In this document: one piece after another, positions 46,575 to 55,537 of the stretch | Layout: each line of letters starts with the position of its first letter | Position numbering within the stretch: position 1 is the stretch's first letter | NCBI RefSeq assembly: GCF_000622145.1 | Contig: NZ_JHWH01000016.1 | Location: 49,004-113,003 of the forward strand | DNA: 64,000 bases | Direction: 5' to 3' | Source: Paracoccus yeei ATCC BAA-599 | GTDB lineage: Bacteria; Pseudomonadota; Alphaproteobacteria; Rhodobacterales; Rhodobacteraceae | Notes under the pieces: model-generated | Databases searched by the model: none | What the model was told of the DNA's origin: nothing | Seen by the model: only the letters and a program-made list of their open reading frames with translations | Program-made: the position numbers and the translations under genes

Positions 46575-47947
46575 ACGCGCCCCTCCTGCCCGGCCGGATC
46601 GAACACTGGCCGCTCGCCCGCCTCAAACCCTATGCCCGCAATGCCAAGACCCACGACGCCGACCAGGTGGCGAAGATCGCGGCCAGCATGGCCGAGTTCG
46701 GCTGGACCGTTCCCTGCCTCGTAGCCGCCGACGGCGAGTTGATCGCCGGCCATGGCCGCGTCTTCGCCGCCGCGTACCTTGGCTTGGCCGAGGCGCCGGT
46801 GATCGTACTCGACCATCTGACCGACGCGCAGCGCCGGGCGTACCGCATCGCCGACAACAAGCTCACCGATCTGGGCGGGTGGGACGAGGCGCTGCTGCTC
46901 GAGGAACTGCGCGGGCTGTTGGCGGAGGATTTCGACCTCGGGTTGATCGGTATCCCCGAGGACGAACTGGACGCCCTGCTGCAGGACGCCGACAACGACC
47001 GCGCGCCCATCGACGACGACGCGGCCGACACCATCCCCGAAGCTCCAGCCGAGCCGATCACCCGGCTCGGCGACATCTGGGCGCTGGGCAATCACCGACT
47101 GATCTGCGGCGATGCCACCGATCCGAACGCAGTGGCGCGGCTGATGGAGGGCGCGAAGGCTTCGCTCATGTTCACCTCCCCGCCCTATGCCCAGCAGCGC
47201 CACTATGGCGCGGCGAAGGAGAAGGTCGGCGACTGGGAGGCGCTGATGCAGGGCGTCTTCGCCGCGGCACCGGTCAGCGAGGCAGCCCAGCTGCTGGTGA
47301 ACCTCGGCCTCGTCCATCGCAACAGCGAATGGATCCCGTATTGGGAAGGCTGGGTGGACTGGATGCGCAAATCCGGCTGGCGGCGCTTCGGCTGGTATGT
47401 GTGGGACCAGGGGCCGGGCCTTCCCGGCGACTGGCAAGGGCGCCTTGCGCCCTCGCACGAGTTCATCTTCCATTTCAACCGCCAGCCGCGGAAGCCGAAC
47501 AAAACGGTCGAAAGCAAGCACGCCGGCGAGACGCTTGGCGGCGGCGGGTTGCGCGGTGCTGACGGCACGGTGCAGGCCAAGACCGGCAGCGGCAACGCGA
47601 TCCAGAGCCACCGCATTCCTGACTCCGTCTTCCGCATCATGCGCCACAAGGGCGGGCTCGGCGCGGCCGGATCGCACCCGGCCGTCTTTCCGGTGGCGCT
47701 GGTCGAGGCGGTGCTGACGGCGTTCTCAGACCCCGGCGACCTGGTGTTCGAACCCTTCTGCGGCTCAGGCACGCAGATCATTGCGGCCGAACGCACCGGG
47801 CGAGGTTGCTTCGCCATGGAACTGGACCCGGTCTATTGTGATGTCGCCGTACGGCGGTGGGAACTGGCAACGGGGCGGACAGCCGGTCGCGTCGGCCATC
47901 AGGATGCGGCCGAGACCCAGCCGCGCCGCAGGCGGAAACCGGCATGA
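46571..47947 (+). CDS. ParB-domain DNA methyltransferase, TSPPY type (phage)
   Basis: A 458-aa paralogue of the preceding gene with the same N-terminal ParB-like domain (RLKPYARNAKTHDADQVAKI). The catalytic motif is TSPPYAQQRHY, and the SAM motif FEPFCGSGTQI lies near the C-terminus. SPPY is typical of N4-cytosine methyltransferases, so the pair probably modifies two different bases. ATGA overlaps on both sides place it in a single operon with the methylase before and the small membrane protein after. Confidence 0.86.
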   Translation: MNAPLLPGRIEHWPLARLKPYARNAKTHDADQVAKIAASMAEFGWTVPCLVAADGELIAGHGRVFAAAYLGLAEAPVIVLDHLTDAQRRAYRIADNKLTDLGGWDEALLLEELRGLLAEDFDLGLIGIPEDELDALLQDADNDRAPIDDDAADTIPEAPAEPITRLGDIWALGNHRLICGDATDPNAVARLMEGAKASLMFTSPPYAQQRHYGAAKEKVGDWEALMQGVFAAAPVSEAAQLLVNLGLVHRNSEWIPYWEGWVDWMRKSGWRRFGWYVWDQGPGLPGDWQGRLAPSHEFIFHFNRQPRKPNKTVESKHAGETLGGGGLRGADGTVQAKTGSGNAIQSHRIPDSVFRIMRHKGGLGAAGSHPAVFPVALVEAVLTAFSDPGDLVFEPFCGSGTQIIAAERTGRGCFAMELDPVYCDVAVRRWELATGRTAGRVGHQDAAETQPRRRRKPA

Positions 47948-48159
47948 CCCAGTCGCGCCGGATGTCTCTGGTCGAGGCCGCGACCAACGTGATCGTCGGC
48001 TATGCGCTGGCGGTCGGGATGCAGATCTTGGTGTTCCCGGTATTCGACCTCCACATCGCTCTGGGCGATCAGCTGGCCATCGGTCTTGCCTTCACCGGCG
48101 TCTCGCTGGTCCGCGGGTATGTTCTGCGCAGGCTGTTCGAACGCTGGCGACGGGTCTGA
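47944..48159 (+). CDS. Small phage membrane protein
   Basis: A 71-aa protein with two hydrophobic stretches (VIVGYALAVGMQILVFPVF and LAIGLAFTGVSLVRGYVLR) and basic ends. Similar small proteins follow ParB-methylase genes in alphaproteobacterial prophages. Function unknown. ATGA overlap with the upstream methylase. Confidence 0.7.
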   Translation: MTQSRRMSLVEAATNVIVGYALAVGMQILVFPVFDLHIALGDQLAIGLAFTGVSLVRGYVLRRLFERWRRV

Positions 48160-48203
48160 CCGGACCGCTGGCGTGTCAGGCCCACGGTTGGTAGCCTTGG
48201 CCC

Positions 48204-48401
48204 GTGTCCGACGGCTGGCAACATATCGAGATCAACGATCACGGGACCATCGTCGTCCTGCGTCCGATCTCGGACGAAGGACGGGCGTGGTTCGAAGACA
48301 ATGTCGGCGATCCGGAACCGGGCGGGATCTACACCTGTGAACCGCGCATGGCGCAGGACATCCTGCAGGCGGCGGCCCGCGATCTTCTGTCGTGGCAATG
48401 A
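48204..48401 (+). CDS. Small hypothetical phage protein
   Basis: A 65-aa acidic protein (start GTG 48204) with the segment HGTIVVLRPISDEGRAWFEDN and a C-terminal amphipathic helix. Comparable short proteins are seen in phage early regions. No function can be offered. No ATG is available in frame and no good ribosome site is visible, so the start is weak. Confidence 0.5.
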   Translation: MSDGWQHIEINDHGTIVVLRPISDEGRAWFEDNVGDPEPGGIYTCEPRMAQDILQAAARDLLSWQ

Positions 48402-48452
48402 ACGAGCGGCGCCCGGTCGGGGCTGCGGCGCAGTTCGGCAGTCAGGGAAGGC

Positions 48453-49019
48453 TCAAGCGATAGCCAGCTTGTAGACCGTCCCCCTGCCCTCGACCTTCTC
48501 GGCGGTGATGGGCAGGCCCAGTTTCTTTTTCAGCGCACCCGAGATCAACCCTCGAACCGAGTGAGCCAACCATCCCGTTGCCGTGACCATCTCGGCGACG
48601 GTGGCGCCTTCGGGGCGCTGGAGCATGGCGATGATCTGCGCCTGCTTCGTGCCCGCGCGAATAGCGACAGGTTTCGCGGTGTCAGCTGCCTCGGTCGCCT
48701 GCTGTGGTTCCGGCGCCGGCTTCGCATTCCGCGCACTGGCGACGGCATGGGCCACCACCGGCTCGATCCCGATGGCCATAAGACCTGCCACGGTGACCAC
48801 CAGCGTGGTGCCGTGGCCGTCGCCGGTCTCGCGCCAGAGCGGCTCGCCCCGGCGCCGGTCGGCCTCGAGCTCCTCGAGCCAGCCGCGCTCAATCATCCTG
48901 CCGACCGCCATCTTTGCGGCCGCACCGGCCAGCCTTCCGGGCAGCGGCAGGGCGAGATTGCCCGGGCGCCGGGCCCCGGCGGTCAGGATCAGGCTCTGGG
49001 TTTCGGTGAGACTGGACAT
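48453..49019 (-). CDS. DUF3489 phage-associated protein
   Basis: A 188-aa protein with an N-terminal HTH-like region (LTETQSLILTAGARRPGNLALPLP) and a C-terminal DUF3489 winged-helix-like domain (KQAQIIAMLQRPEGATVAEMV, SVRGLISGALKKKLG). This domain is frequent in alphaproteobacterial prophages and mobile elements; a DNA-binding role is inferred from the fold. It is transcribed against the flanking phage genes. Confidence 0.75.
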   Translation of the reverse strand: MSSLTETQSLILTAGARRPGNLALPLPGRLAGAAAKMAVGRMIERGWLEELEADRRRGEPLWRETGDGHGTTLVVTVAGLMAIGIEPVVAHAVASARNAKPAPEPQQATEAADTAKPVAIRAGTKQAQIIAMLQRPEGATVAEMVTATGWLAHSVRGLISGALKKKLGLPITAEKVEGRGTVYKLAIA

Positions 49020-49111
49020 CGTTGGCTCCGTTGATCCGGCGCGCAGGCTGCGCAGCCTTCTACGGATTCACGCCCCGCGATGGCGGGGCACTGGGCAGGC
49101 GGGACGCCCCG

Positions 49112-49342
49112 TCAGGCGGCGTGTTCGCCTTCCCTGAAGGCGCGGTCGGTGATCTGACGCAGCAGGCCCGCGTAGTGCTGCAGCGTCCCGACATCGCCCC
49201 AGGTGATCTCGTCGGGCTGGGTCCCGAAATGGTCGTCGCTGAACACGGTCAGGCGCTCCAGCATGCTGTCGATGTCGGCCTTGGCGGCGAGGAACGCGGC
49301 CAAGGCGCTGTCGTTGGAAGCGGTGGCACGACGGGTGGTCAT
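49112..49342 (-). CDS. Small conserved phage protein
   Basis: A 76-aa acidic protein beginning MTTRRATASNDSALAAFLAAK, mostly helical, with ITWGDVGTLQHYAGLLRQITD. It is divergent from the terminase small-subunit gene across a palindromic intergenic region. Function unknown; possibly an early regulator. Confidence 0.6.
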   Translation of the reverse strand: MTTRRATASNDSALAAFLAAKADIDSMLERLTVFSDDHFGTQPDEITWGDVGTLQHYAGLLRQITDRAFREGEHAA

Positions 49343-49422
49343 GGCAGGCCCTTGCTTGGTGAGTTGCGTCGTTCCGTCCGGATCAGACTCGCTCTGCGCG
49401 CGAGCGTAATCAACTGAATAGC

Positions 49423-49439
49423 AAGCAATGTCATTGCTT
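49423..49439. promoter_or_regulatory. 17-bp perfect palindrome before the terminase operon
   Basis: AAGCAATG-T-CATTGCTT, a perfect inverted repeat with a one-base centre, sits in the 117-bp gap between the divergent small gene and terS, 20 bases before the terS start. Likely an operator. Confidence 0.5.
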
Positions 49440-49459
49440 TGATCGGAACGGACACGACC

Positions 49460-49996
49460 ATGGAAGGGATGAGCGAGCGGGAGTACTCGGTCCATTCCGG
49501 GCTGTCGCGCGGAGCGATCCAGAAGGCGCGCAAGACCGGACGGCTGGTGGTCCACGGCGACGGGTCGATCAACGCCGCAGCCTCCGATGCGCGCCGGGCC
49601 GAGATGACCGATCCCGATCAGCAGCGGCGCAGCACCGGCGGCGATGCCGGGTTCTCGGGGCCGGCGGACAGCTCGTCCTATCTGAAGGCACGAACGGCGC
49701 TGACGGTCTATCAGGCCCAGGAGCGCCAGCTGGCGATCCAGAAGAAGAAGGGCACGCTCGTCGACCGTGCCCAGGCCGAGACGCTGGTGTTCCGGCTGGC
49801 GCGGCAGGAACGGGATGTCTGGGTGACCTGGCCCGGACGGGTGGCGGCGTTGATGGCGGCGCAGATCATGGCGGAAGTGGAGGGGCAGACCGGGGCATCG
49901 GTGACGATCGCGACCGCGATCATGCAGAGGGTGCTCGAAGCCCATGTCCGCGAACAGCTCGACGCCCTCGCCGATCTCCGGGTGTCCCTCGGGTAA
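49460..49996 (+). CDS. Phage terminase small subunit-like protein
   Basis: A 178-aa protein with an N-terminal HTH-like segment (SEREYSVHSGLSRGAIQKARKTG, about residues 4-27) like the DNA-binding domain of lambda Nu1, and a helical region (KKKGTLVDRAQAETLVFRLAR) typical of Nu1-like small terminases. It would recognise the phage packaging site. The ATG at 49460 is chosen over TTG 49439. It overlaps the large subunit gene by 53 bp. Confidence 0.75.
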   Translation: MEGMSEREYSVHSGLSRGAIQKARKTGRLVVHGDGSINAAASDARRAEMTDPDQQRRSTGGDAGFSGPADSSSYLKARTALTVYQAQERQLAIQKKKGTLVDRAQAETLVFRLARQERDVWVTWPGRVAALMAAQIMAEVEGQTGASVTIATAIMQRVLEAHVREQLDALADLRVSLG

Positions 49997-52001
49997 TGAT
50001 GACGACCTGACGGACAGGGATCTGACCGAAGGCCTCGACCTCGGCTTCGACGGCGCCGAGGACATCCTGCGCGCCTGGCGCCGGGGCATGCGGCCTGACC
50101 CGAACCTGACGGTATCGGAATGGGCGGACCAGCACCGCTGGCTCAGCTCGCGCGCCTCGGCCGAGCCTGGGCGGTACCGCACCGCCCGTACCCCCTATCT
50201 GCGCGGCATCATGGATGCGCTGTCGCCCAGCCACCCGGCGCAGCGCATCAGCTTCATGAAGGCCGCGCAGGTGGGTGCGACCGAGGCCGGCAACAACTGG
50301 ATCGGCTTCGTCATCCACCACGCGCCGGGGCCGATGCTGGCGGTGCTGCCGACGGTGGAGATGGCGAAGCGCTCCTCGCGCGGAAGGCTCGATCCGCTGA
50401 TCGCCGACAGCCCGGCGCTGCGGGAGCGGGTGAACCCGGCCCGGTCGCGCGACGCGGGCAATTCGATGCTGTCGAAGGAATTCCCCGGCGGCATCCTGGT
50501 GCTGACCGGCGCCAACTCGGCCACCGGCCTGCGCTCGATGCCCGCGCGTTATGTGTTCCTCGACGAGGTCGACGCCTATCCGGCGTCCGCCGACGAGGAA
50601 GGCGATCCGGTCACGCTGGCCGAGGCGCGGACCACCACCTTCGCGCATCGGCGCAAGGTGTTCATGGTCTCGACCCCGACGATCCGGGGGCTCAGCCGCA
50701 TTGAGCGCGAGTTCGAAGCCAGTGACCAGCGGCGTTACTTCGTGCCCTGCCCCCATTGCGGGGCGATGCAATGGCTGCAGTTCGAGCGCCTGCGCTGGGC
50801 GAAGGGGAAACCCGAAACTGCCATCTACCATTGCGAGGGTTGTGAGCGGCCCATCGCCGAGCACCACAAGATGGACATGCTGGCTCGCGGCGAATGGCGG
50901 GCGACGGCGGTCGGGGGTGATCCCAATGCCATCGGCTTCCACCTCTCAGCGCTCTATTCGCCGCTGGGCTGGAAGAGCTGGGCCGACATCGCGCGGGACT
51001 GGCTCGCGGCGCAGGGCTCCGAGGAGATGCTGCGCGCGGCGCGCAACACGCTTCTGGGCGAGACATGGGTCGAAAGCGGCGATGCGCCTGAATGGCAGCG
51101 GCTGGCGGACCGGCGTGAAGCCCGTGCGGGCGCCTCGATCCCCGCAAGCGGGCTGTTCCTGACCGCCGGCGCCGACGTGCAGAAGGACCGGGTCGAGGTC
51201 GATGTCTGGGCCTGGGGCCGGGGTCTGGAAAGCTGGCTGGTGGACCACATAGTCATCCCCGGCGGCCCGGATGATCCGGCCTGCTGGGACAAGCTGACCG
51301 CCCTGCTCGGCCGCACCTGGACCCATGCCAACGGCGCGGTGATGCCCATCGCCCGGCTTGCCATCGACACCGGCTATGAGGCGGCGGCGGTTTACGCATG
51401 GGCGCGCAGGCAGGGCTTCGATCAGGTCGCACCGATCAAGGGGCTCGAGGGCTTCAACCGGGCCGCGCCGGTGTCCGGGCCGACCTTTGTCGATGCCACC
51501 ATCGGCGGCAAACGTCTGCGGCGCGGCGCACGGCTGTGGTCGGTGGCAACAGCGACGTTCAAGACCGAGACCTACCGCTTCCTGCGGCTAGATCGCCCCT
51601 CGGATGAAGACCGGGCGCTGGGCGTCGTCGACGCGCCCGGCACCGTGCATCTGCCCGAGTGGATCGACACCGAATGGCTGAAGCAGCTGGTCGCCGAACA
51701 GCTGGTCACGCTGCGCAACAAGCGCGGCTACGCCCATCAGGAATGGCAGAAGATGCGCGAGCGGAACGAGGCGCTCGACTGCCGGGTCTATGCCCGTGCC
51801 GCGGCATGGATCCTCGGTACCGACCGCTGGGACGAGGCCACCTGGCGGCGGCTCGAGGCGCAGGCGGGGGTGGAGACGCGAATGCCAAGCGCCGTGCCGA
51901 CCGAAACTGCCACGCCTGAACCGGCCCAGCCGAAGGCCGGATCCCTGACCACGCCACGGCGGAAACGCCGGGCCTACACGCCGAGCTTCATGAGGGACTG
52001 A
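49944..52001 (+). CDS. Phage terminase large subunit, GpA family
   Basis: A 685-aa packaging motor and nuclease of the lambda GpA family. The ATPase region runs from RISFMKAAQVGATEAGNNW (~110) through the acidic FLDEVDAYP (~210). A zinc-finger-like CPHCG...CEGCERPI lies at ~265-300. The nuclease region is in the C-terminal half around GADVQKDRVEVDVWAWG and LAIDTGYEAAAVYAWA. Length is normal, so DNA packaging could still work. It ends one base before the gpW-like gene. Confidence 0.93.
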   Translation: MSANSSTPSPISGCPSGNDDDLTDRDLTEGLDLGFDGAEDILRAWRRGMRPDPNLTVSEWADQHRWLSSRASAEPGRYRTARTPYLRGIMDALSPSHPAQRISFMKAAQVGATEAGNNWIGFVIHHAPGPMLAVLPTVEMAKRSSRGRLDPLIADSPALRERVNPARSRDAGNSMLSKEFPGGILVLTGANSATGLRSMPARYVFLDEVDAYPASADEEGDPVTLAEARTTTFAHRRKVFMVSTPTIRGLSRIEREFEASDQRRYFVPCPHCGAMQWLQFERLRWAKGKPETAIYHCEGCERPIAEHHKMDMLARGEWRATAVGGDPNAIGFHLSALYSPLGWKSWADIARDWLAAQGSEEMLRAARNTLLGETWVESGDAPEWQRLADRREARAGASIPASGLFLTAGADVQKDRVEVDVWAWGRGLESWLVDHIVIPGGPDDPACWDKLTALLGRTWTHANGAVMPIARLAIDTGYEAAAVYAWARRQGFDQVAPIKGLEGFNRAAPVSGPTFVDATIGGKRLRRGARLWSVATATFKTETYRFLRLDRPSDEDRALGVVDAPGTVHLPEWIDTEWLKQLVAEQLVTLRNKRGYAHQEWQKMRERNEALDCRVYARAAAWILGTDRWDEATWRRLEAQAGVETRMPSAVPTETATPEPAQPKAGSLTTPRRKRRAYTPSFMRD

Positions 52002-52002
52002 G

Positions 52003-52218
52003 ATGGATCTGGAACGGATGCGTGCCCTGCGGGCTGCGCTGCAGGAGGCGCGCTACGCGGGCGTCCGCTCGGTCAGCTATGACGGCAAGACCATCGCCTA
52101 TGGCTCGGACGCGGAACTGGCGACGGCGATCAGCGATCTGGAAACCCGGATTTCCACTGCCACCTCCGGAGCCCCGCGCCGTCGGCGCTGGGGCACGTTC
52201 GCCTCGAAGGGCCTGTGA
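52003..52218 (+). CDS. gpW-like head-to-tail joining protein
   Basis: A 71-aa protein with the gpW pattern: N-terminal helix LERMRALRAALQEARYAG, the beta hairpin SVSYDGKTIAYGSDAELATAI-type segment and a basic C-terminus. In lambda gpW stabilises filled heads and prepares them for the tail. Position between terminase and portal matches lambda. Confidence 0.83.
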   Translation: MDLERMRALRAALQEARYAGVRSVSYDGKTIAYGSDAELATAISDLETRISTATSGAPRRRRWGTFASKGL

Positions 52219-52221
52219 TCC

Positions 52222-53736
52222 ATGGCGTTCGAGGCTTTCCGCCAGCGCATCGGCAGCATCATTGGCGGGTTTGACGCGGCGCAGTCGCACCGGCGGATGC
52301 GCGGCTTCCGCGCCAGCCGCGCACATGTGAACACGCTGATCGCCGCCTCCGGCGACACGATCACCGCCCGCGCGCGCTGGTTGGTCCGCAACAACGGCTA
52401 TGCCTCCAATGCCGTGGAATCCTTCGCCAGCAATGTCGTCGGCGATGGCATCAAGCCGTCCAGTTCCATCACCGACGCGGCGCTGAAGGAACAGCTGCAG
52501 GCGCTGTGGCTGGCCTGGACCGACGATGCCGATGCCGAAGGGCTGACGGATTTCTATGGCTTGCAGCGCCGGGCGGCGCGTGAGGTGTTCCTCTCGGGCG
52601 AGGTGTTCGTCCGCATCCGCATGCGGCGGGCCGAGGACGGCCTGACCGTGCCGCTGCAGTTGCAGATGCTGCCATCGGAGATGCTGCCGCTCGACATGAA
52701 CCGCACCCTGCCCGGCGCCGGGATGATCCGTCAGGGGATCGAGTTCGATCCGATCGGCCGCCGCGTCGCCTACCACTTCCTGCGCCGTCATCCCGGCGAC
52801 CTGACTGATCCGGGGCTTGCGGGGGAAACCGTCCGGGTGCCAGCCTCGGAGGTGATCCATGTGCTGGACCCGGTCGAGGCCGGGCAGCTGCGCGGGGTGT
52901 CGCGCTTTGCCGCCGCCATCGTGAAGCTGTTCACGCTGGACCTCTATGACGATGCCGAGCTCGAACGGAAGAAGATCGCGGCAATGTTCGCGATGTTCAT
53001 CACCTCGCCGGCGCCGGAGACCGCGCTTGAACCCGCCGAAGAGGATCTGGAGGTCGAGCCCGGCCAGGTGGTGCGCCTCGATCCTGGCGAGGATGTCTCG
53101 ACCCCGGCCACGCCGGATTCCGGCTCGACCTATGAGCCCTTCCAGTACCGCACGCTGCTGCAGATCGGCGCGGCGCTGGGCGTGCCCTATGGCTATCTGA
53201 CCGGAGACACGGCGAAGGGCAACTTTTCGAACACGCGGATCGCGCTCGTCGACTTCCGCCGTCGCATCTCCGCTTTCCAGCATTCGGTGATGGTCTTCCA
53301 GCTCTGCCGGGCCGTCTGGTCACGCTGGATGGATGTGGCGGTGCTGTCGGGCGCGCTGGACCTGCCCGGCTACGACAGCCGGCGGCAACATTATCAGGCC
53401 TGCGCGTGGCTACCCACCAAATGGGATTGGGTCGATCCGATGAAGGACGCCTCGGCCGAGATCCTGCAGATCGAGGCGGGGCTCAAATCCCGCACCCAGG
53501 CGCTGTCGGAACGCGGCTTCGACGCCGAGCAGGTCGATCGGGAAATCGCCGCGGAACGCAAACGCGAGCTGGCGCTCGGCCTCGACTTCTGCCGTCCGGG
53601 ATCCCCGGCAAAGGGGCCGGGCGCAGCAGGCAGCAACGGGGATGGCGATGCCGGTGCCGACCCGCGGAACACCGGCGAGGGCGAAGATGAGCCGGAGGAT
53701 GCGGACGCCAAGCCCGATCCCGAGGAGGACGAGTGA
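52222..53736 (+). CDS. Phage portal protein, lambda gpB family
   Basis: A 504-aa portal subunit that forms the dodecameric ring for DNA entry. Family segments: RARWLVRNNGYASNAVESFASNVVGDG (split here for length, ~50-76), VFLSGEVFVRIRM, and GDTAKGNFSNTRIALVDFRR near residue 330. The C-terminus is acidic and Gly/Asp/Glu-rich. The TGA overlaps the protease ATG (TGATG). Confidence 0.93.
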   Translation: MAFEAFRQRIGSIIGGFDAAQSHRRMRGFRASRAHVNTLIAASGDTITARARWLVRNNGYASNAVESFASNVVGDGIKPSSSITDAALKEQLQALWLAWTDDADAEGLTDFYGLQRRAAREVFLSGEVFVRIRMRRAEDGLTVPLQLQMLPSEMLPLDMNRTLPGAGMIRQGIEFDPIGRRVAYHFLRRHPGDLTDPGLAGETVRVPASEVIHVLDPVEAGQLRGVSRFAAAIVKLFTLDLYDDAELERKKIAAMFAMFITSPAPETALEPAEEDLEVEPGQVVRLDPGEDVSTPATPDSGSTYEPFQYRTLLQIGAALGVPYGYLTGDTAKGNFSNTRIALVDFRRRISAFQHSVMVFQLCRAVWSRWMDVAVLSGALDLPGYDSRRQHYQACAWLPTKWDWVDPMKDASAEILQIEAGLKSRTQALSERGFDAEQVDREIAAERKRELALGLDFCRPGSPAKGPGAAGSNGDGDAGADPRNTGEGEDEPEDADAKPDPEEDE

Positions 53737-55061
53737 TGCATCACGTCCAGATTGCCCAGCGCGCCTTCAACACGCCGCTGATGGTGGAGCCGGCCAAGGC
53801 TCTGGCCTTCCTCTCGGGGCTGGGGCCGCGCATTACCGGACGGGAGATCACCTTGCACGGACTGGAGGTCGCTGCTGCAGATCAGGCGGGCGCCGCCCTG
53901 CCCGCCCGCGCGTCGCTGTTTGGCAATGACCTCGCCCAGCGCCGCCAGCGCAATGGCATCCAGCCCTATGCGCTGGTGGACGGCATCGCCGTGATCGAGA
54001 TCGCCGGCACGCTCGTGCATCGGGGCGCGTGGATCGGACAATCCTCGGGGCTGACGTCCTACGAGGGCATCGCGGCCCAACTGCAGGCCGCGCTGGCGGA
54101 CCCCGGCGTGCGCGGCATCGCCCTCGACGTCGACAGCTTTGGCGGCGAGGTGGCGGGGGCATTCGATCTGGCCGATCGCATCCGCGCCGCGCGGACGCAA
54201 AAGCCGGTCCGCGCCTTCGTCGCCGAACACGCGCTCTCGGCCGGCTATGCGCTGGCTTCGCAGGCGGACCGGATCATCCTGCCGCGCACTGGTGCCGTCG
54301 GCAGCATCGGCGTCGTCGCCCTGCATACCGACATGAGCAGCGCGCTGGATCAGAAGGGCATCGCCGTCACCCTGGTCCATGCCGGGGCGCGCAAGGTCGA
54401 TGCGAACCCCTGGCAGCCGCTGCCGGCAGTCGTGCGCGATCAGATGCAGGCGGAGCTTGAGAACCTCCGTGTGCTCTTCGCCCGGACCGTGGCCGATGGC
54501 CGTGGCGACCGGATCGACGCCGCGCGGGCGCTCTCCACCGAAGCCGCCGTGTTCCGCGGCGAGGCGGCCGTCCTTGCCGGTCTTGCCGACGAAGTGGCCG
54601 ATCCCGTCACCGCCTTCCGCGCTTTCGCCGCCGCGCCCTGCGACAGCCGTCCCACCACACACCGCCACATCACCCCGAAAGGAAAGGCCCCCCCGATGAG
54701 CACCGACTCCGATGATGATCCGCCGGCCGCTTTGCAACAGCCCGCCGCCGCGCCGGCACCGGCCGCGTCCCCTGCAGCCGAGACACCGGGCGCGAACGCG
54801 ATGCCCTCAGTCGATGCCATCCGCGCCGAGGCGGCCGAAGTCGCGCAGGTCTGCGCGCAGGCCGCGCGGCTGGGTGTGACCATCGACGCGGCCGATGCGG
54901 TCACGCGCGGCCTGAAGCCCGAGGCGCTGCGTGCGAAGGTGCTGGCCGATCTCGCCGCCCGCAGCGATGCCGCCGGGATCGTCGCCACGGCTCCGGCCGC
55001 CACAGCCAGGGAGAGCCCGATCGTTGCGGCCGCGAAGAAGGCCGCCGCCGCCTCGCGCTGA
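53736..55061 (+). CDS. Head maturation protease, S49/SppA-like (gpC type), with C-terminal scaffold
   Basis: A 441-aa serine protease that processes capsid and portal during assembly. Nucleophile Ser168 is in EHALSAGYALAS and general base Lys220 in GARKVDANPW, matching lambda gpC. After residue 320 the sequence becomes Ala/Pro-rich and acidic, the scaffold part, and can also be read from an internal start at 54696. GGAGG lies upstream of ATG 53736, which overlaps the portal stop. Confidence 0.9.
   Translation: MHHVQIAQRAFNTPLMVEPAKALAFLSGLGPRITGREITLHGLEVAAADQAGAALPARASLFGNDLAQRRQRNGIQPYALVDGIAVIEIAGTLVHRGAWIGQSSGLTSYEGIAAQLQAALADPGVRGIALDVDSFGGEVAGAFDLADRIRAARTQKPVRAFVAEHALSAGYALASQADRIILPRTGAVGSIGVVALHTDMSSALDQKGIAVTLVHAGARKVDANPWQPLPAVVRDQMQAELENLRVLFARTVADGRGDRIDAARALSTEAAVFRGEAAVLAGLADEVADPVTAFRAFAAAPCDSRPTTHRHITPKGKAPPMSTDSDDDPPAALQQPAAAPAPAASPAAETPGANAMPSVDAIRAEAAEVAQVCAQAARLGVTIDAADAVTRGLKPEALRAKVLADLAARSDAAGIVATAPAATARESPIVAAAKKAAAASR
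54696..55061 (+). CDS. Nested scaffold protein (Nu3-like), internal start within the protease gene
   Basis: In-frame ATG 54696 is preceded by AAGGAAAGG and begins MSTDSDDDPPAALQQPA, giving a 121-aa Ala-rich helical protein identical to the protease C-terminus. Lambda Nu3 is made the same way within gene C and acts as capsid scaffold. The ribosome site in mid-gene is the direct evidence; expression is inferred. Confidence 0.65.
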   Translation: MSTDSDDDPPAALQQPAAAPAPAASPAAETPGANAMPSVDAIRAEAAEVAQVCAQAARLGVTIDAADAVTRGLKPEALRAKVLADLAARSDAAGIVATAPAATARESPIVAAAKKAAAASR

Positions 55062-55102
55062 TCCGACGCCTCTCGATCCCCAAACATTCCGGAGACTGAA
55101 CC

Positions 55103-55483
55103 ATGCCCGTCCTGACGGAACCGCCCAGCATGGGCGACGTCCTCAAATACGAGGTCAACCCGAACTACACCCGCGAAACCGTGACGCTGCTGATGGGCAT
55201 GCCCTATCCAGCCGGGTCGGTCCTCGGCAGGATCACCGTCAACGGCAAGTACACCCTCTCGGCCGCGACCGGCGCAGATGGTGCGCAGACCGCCGTCGGC
55301 GTCCTGCTCTATCCCGTGAACGCCACCCTCGCGGATGCAGTCGGTATCGTCGTGGCCCGCGGCCCCGCCATCGTTTCGCGCGCCGCGCTCGCTTACGAGG
55401 CCACGGTCAACGATGCGGCCAAGATCACCGCCAAGCTCGGACAGCTGGCGAGCGCCGGCATCATCGCCCGCGACGGCGTCTGA
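55103..55483 (+). CDS. Head decoration protein, lambda gpD-like
   Basis: A 126-aa protein beginning MPVLTEPPSMGDVLKYEVNP with the beta-rich family segments YTRETVTLLMGMPYPAGSVLG and VGVLLYPVNAT. Trimers of gpD cement the expanded capsid. It lies between protease and major capsid genes, as in lambda. GGAG lies upstream of the ATG. Confidence 0.88.
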   Translation: MPVLTEPPSMGDVLKYEVNPNYTRETVTLLMGMPYPAGSVLGRITVNGKYTLSAATGADGAQTAVGVLLYPVNATLADAVGIVVARGPAIVSRAALAYEATVNDAAKITAKLGQLASAGIIARDGV

Positions 55484-55537
55484 CGGTTCGCGTCACCGAC
55501 CCTTCACCGCCCACCCCCTTCTCTCCGGAGCCCGTCC

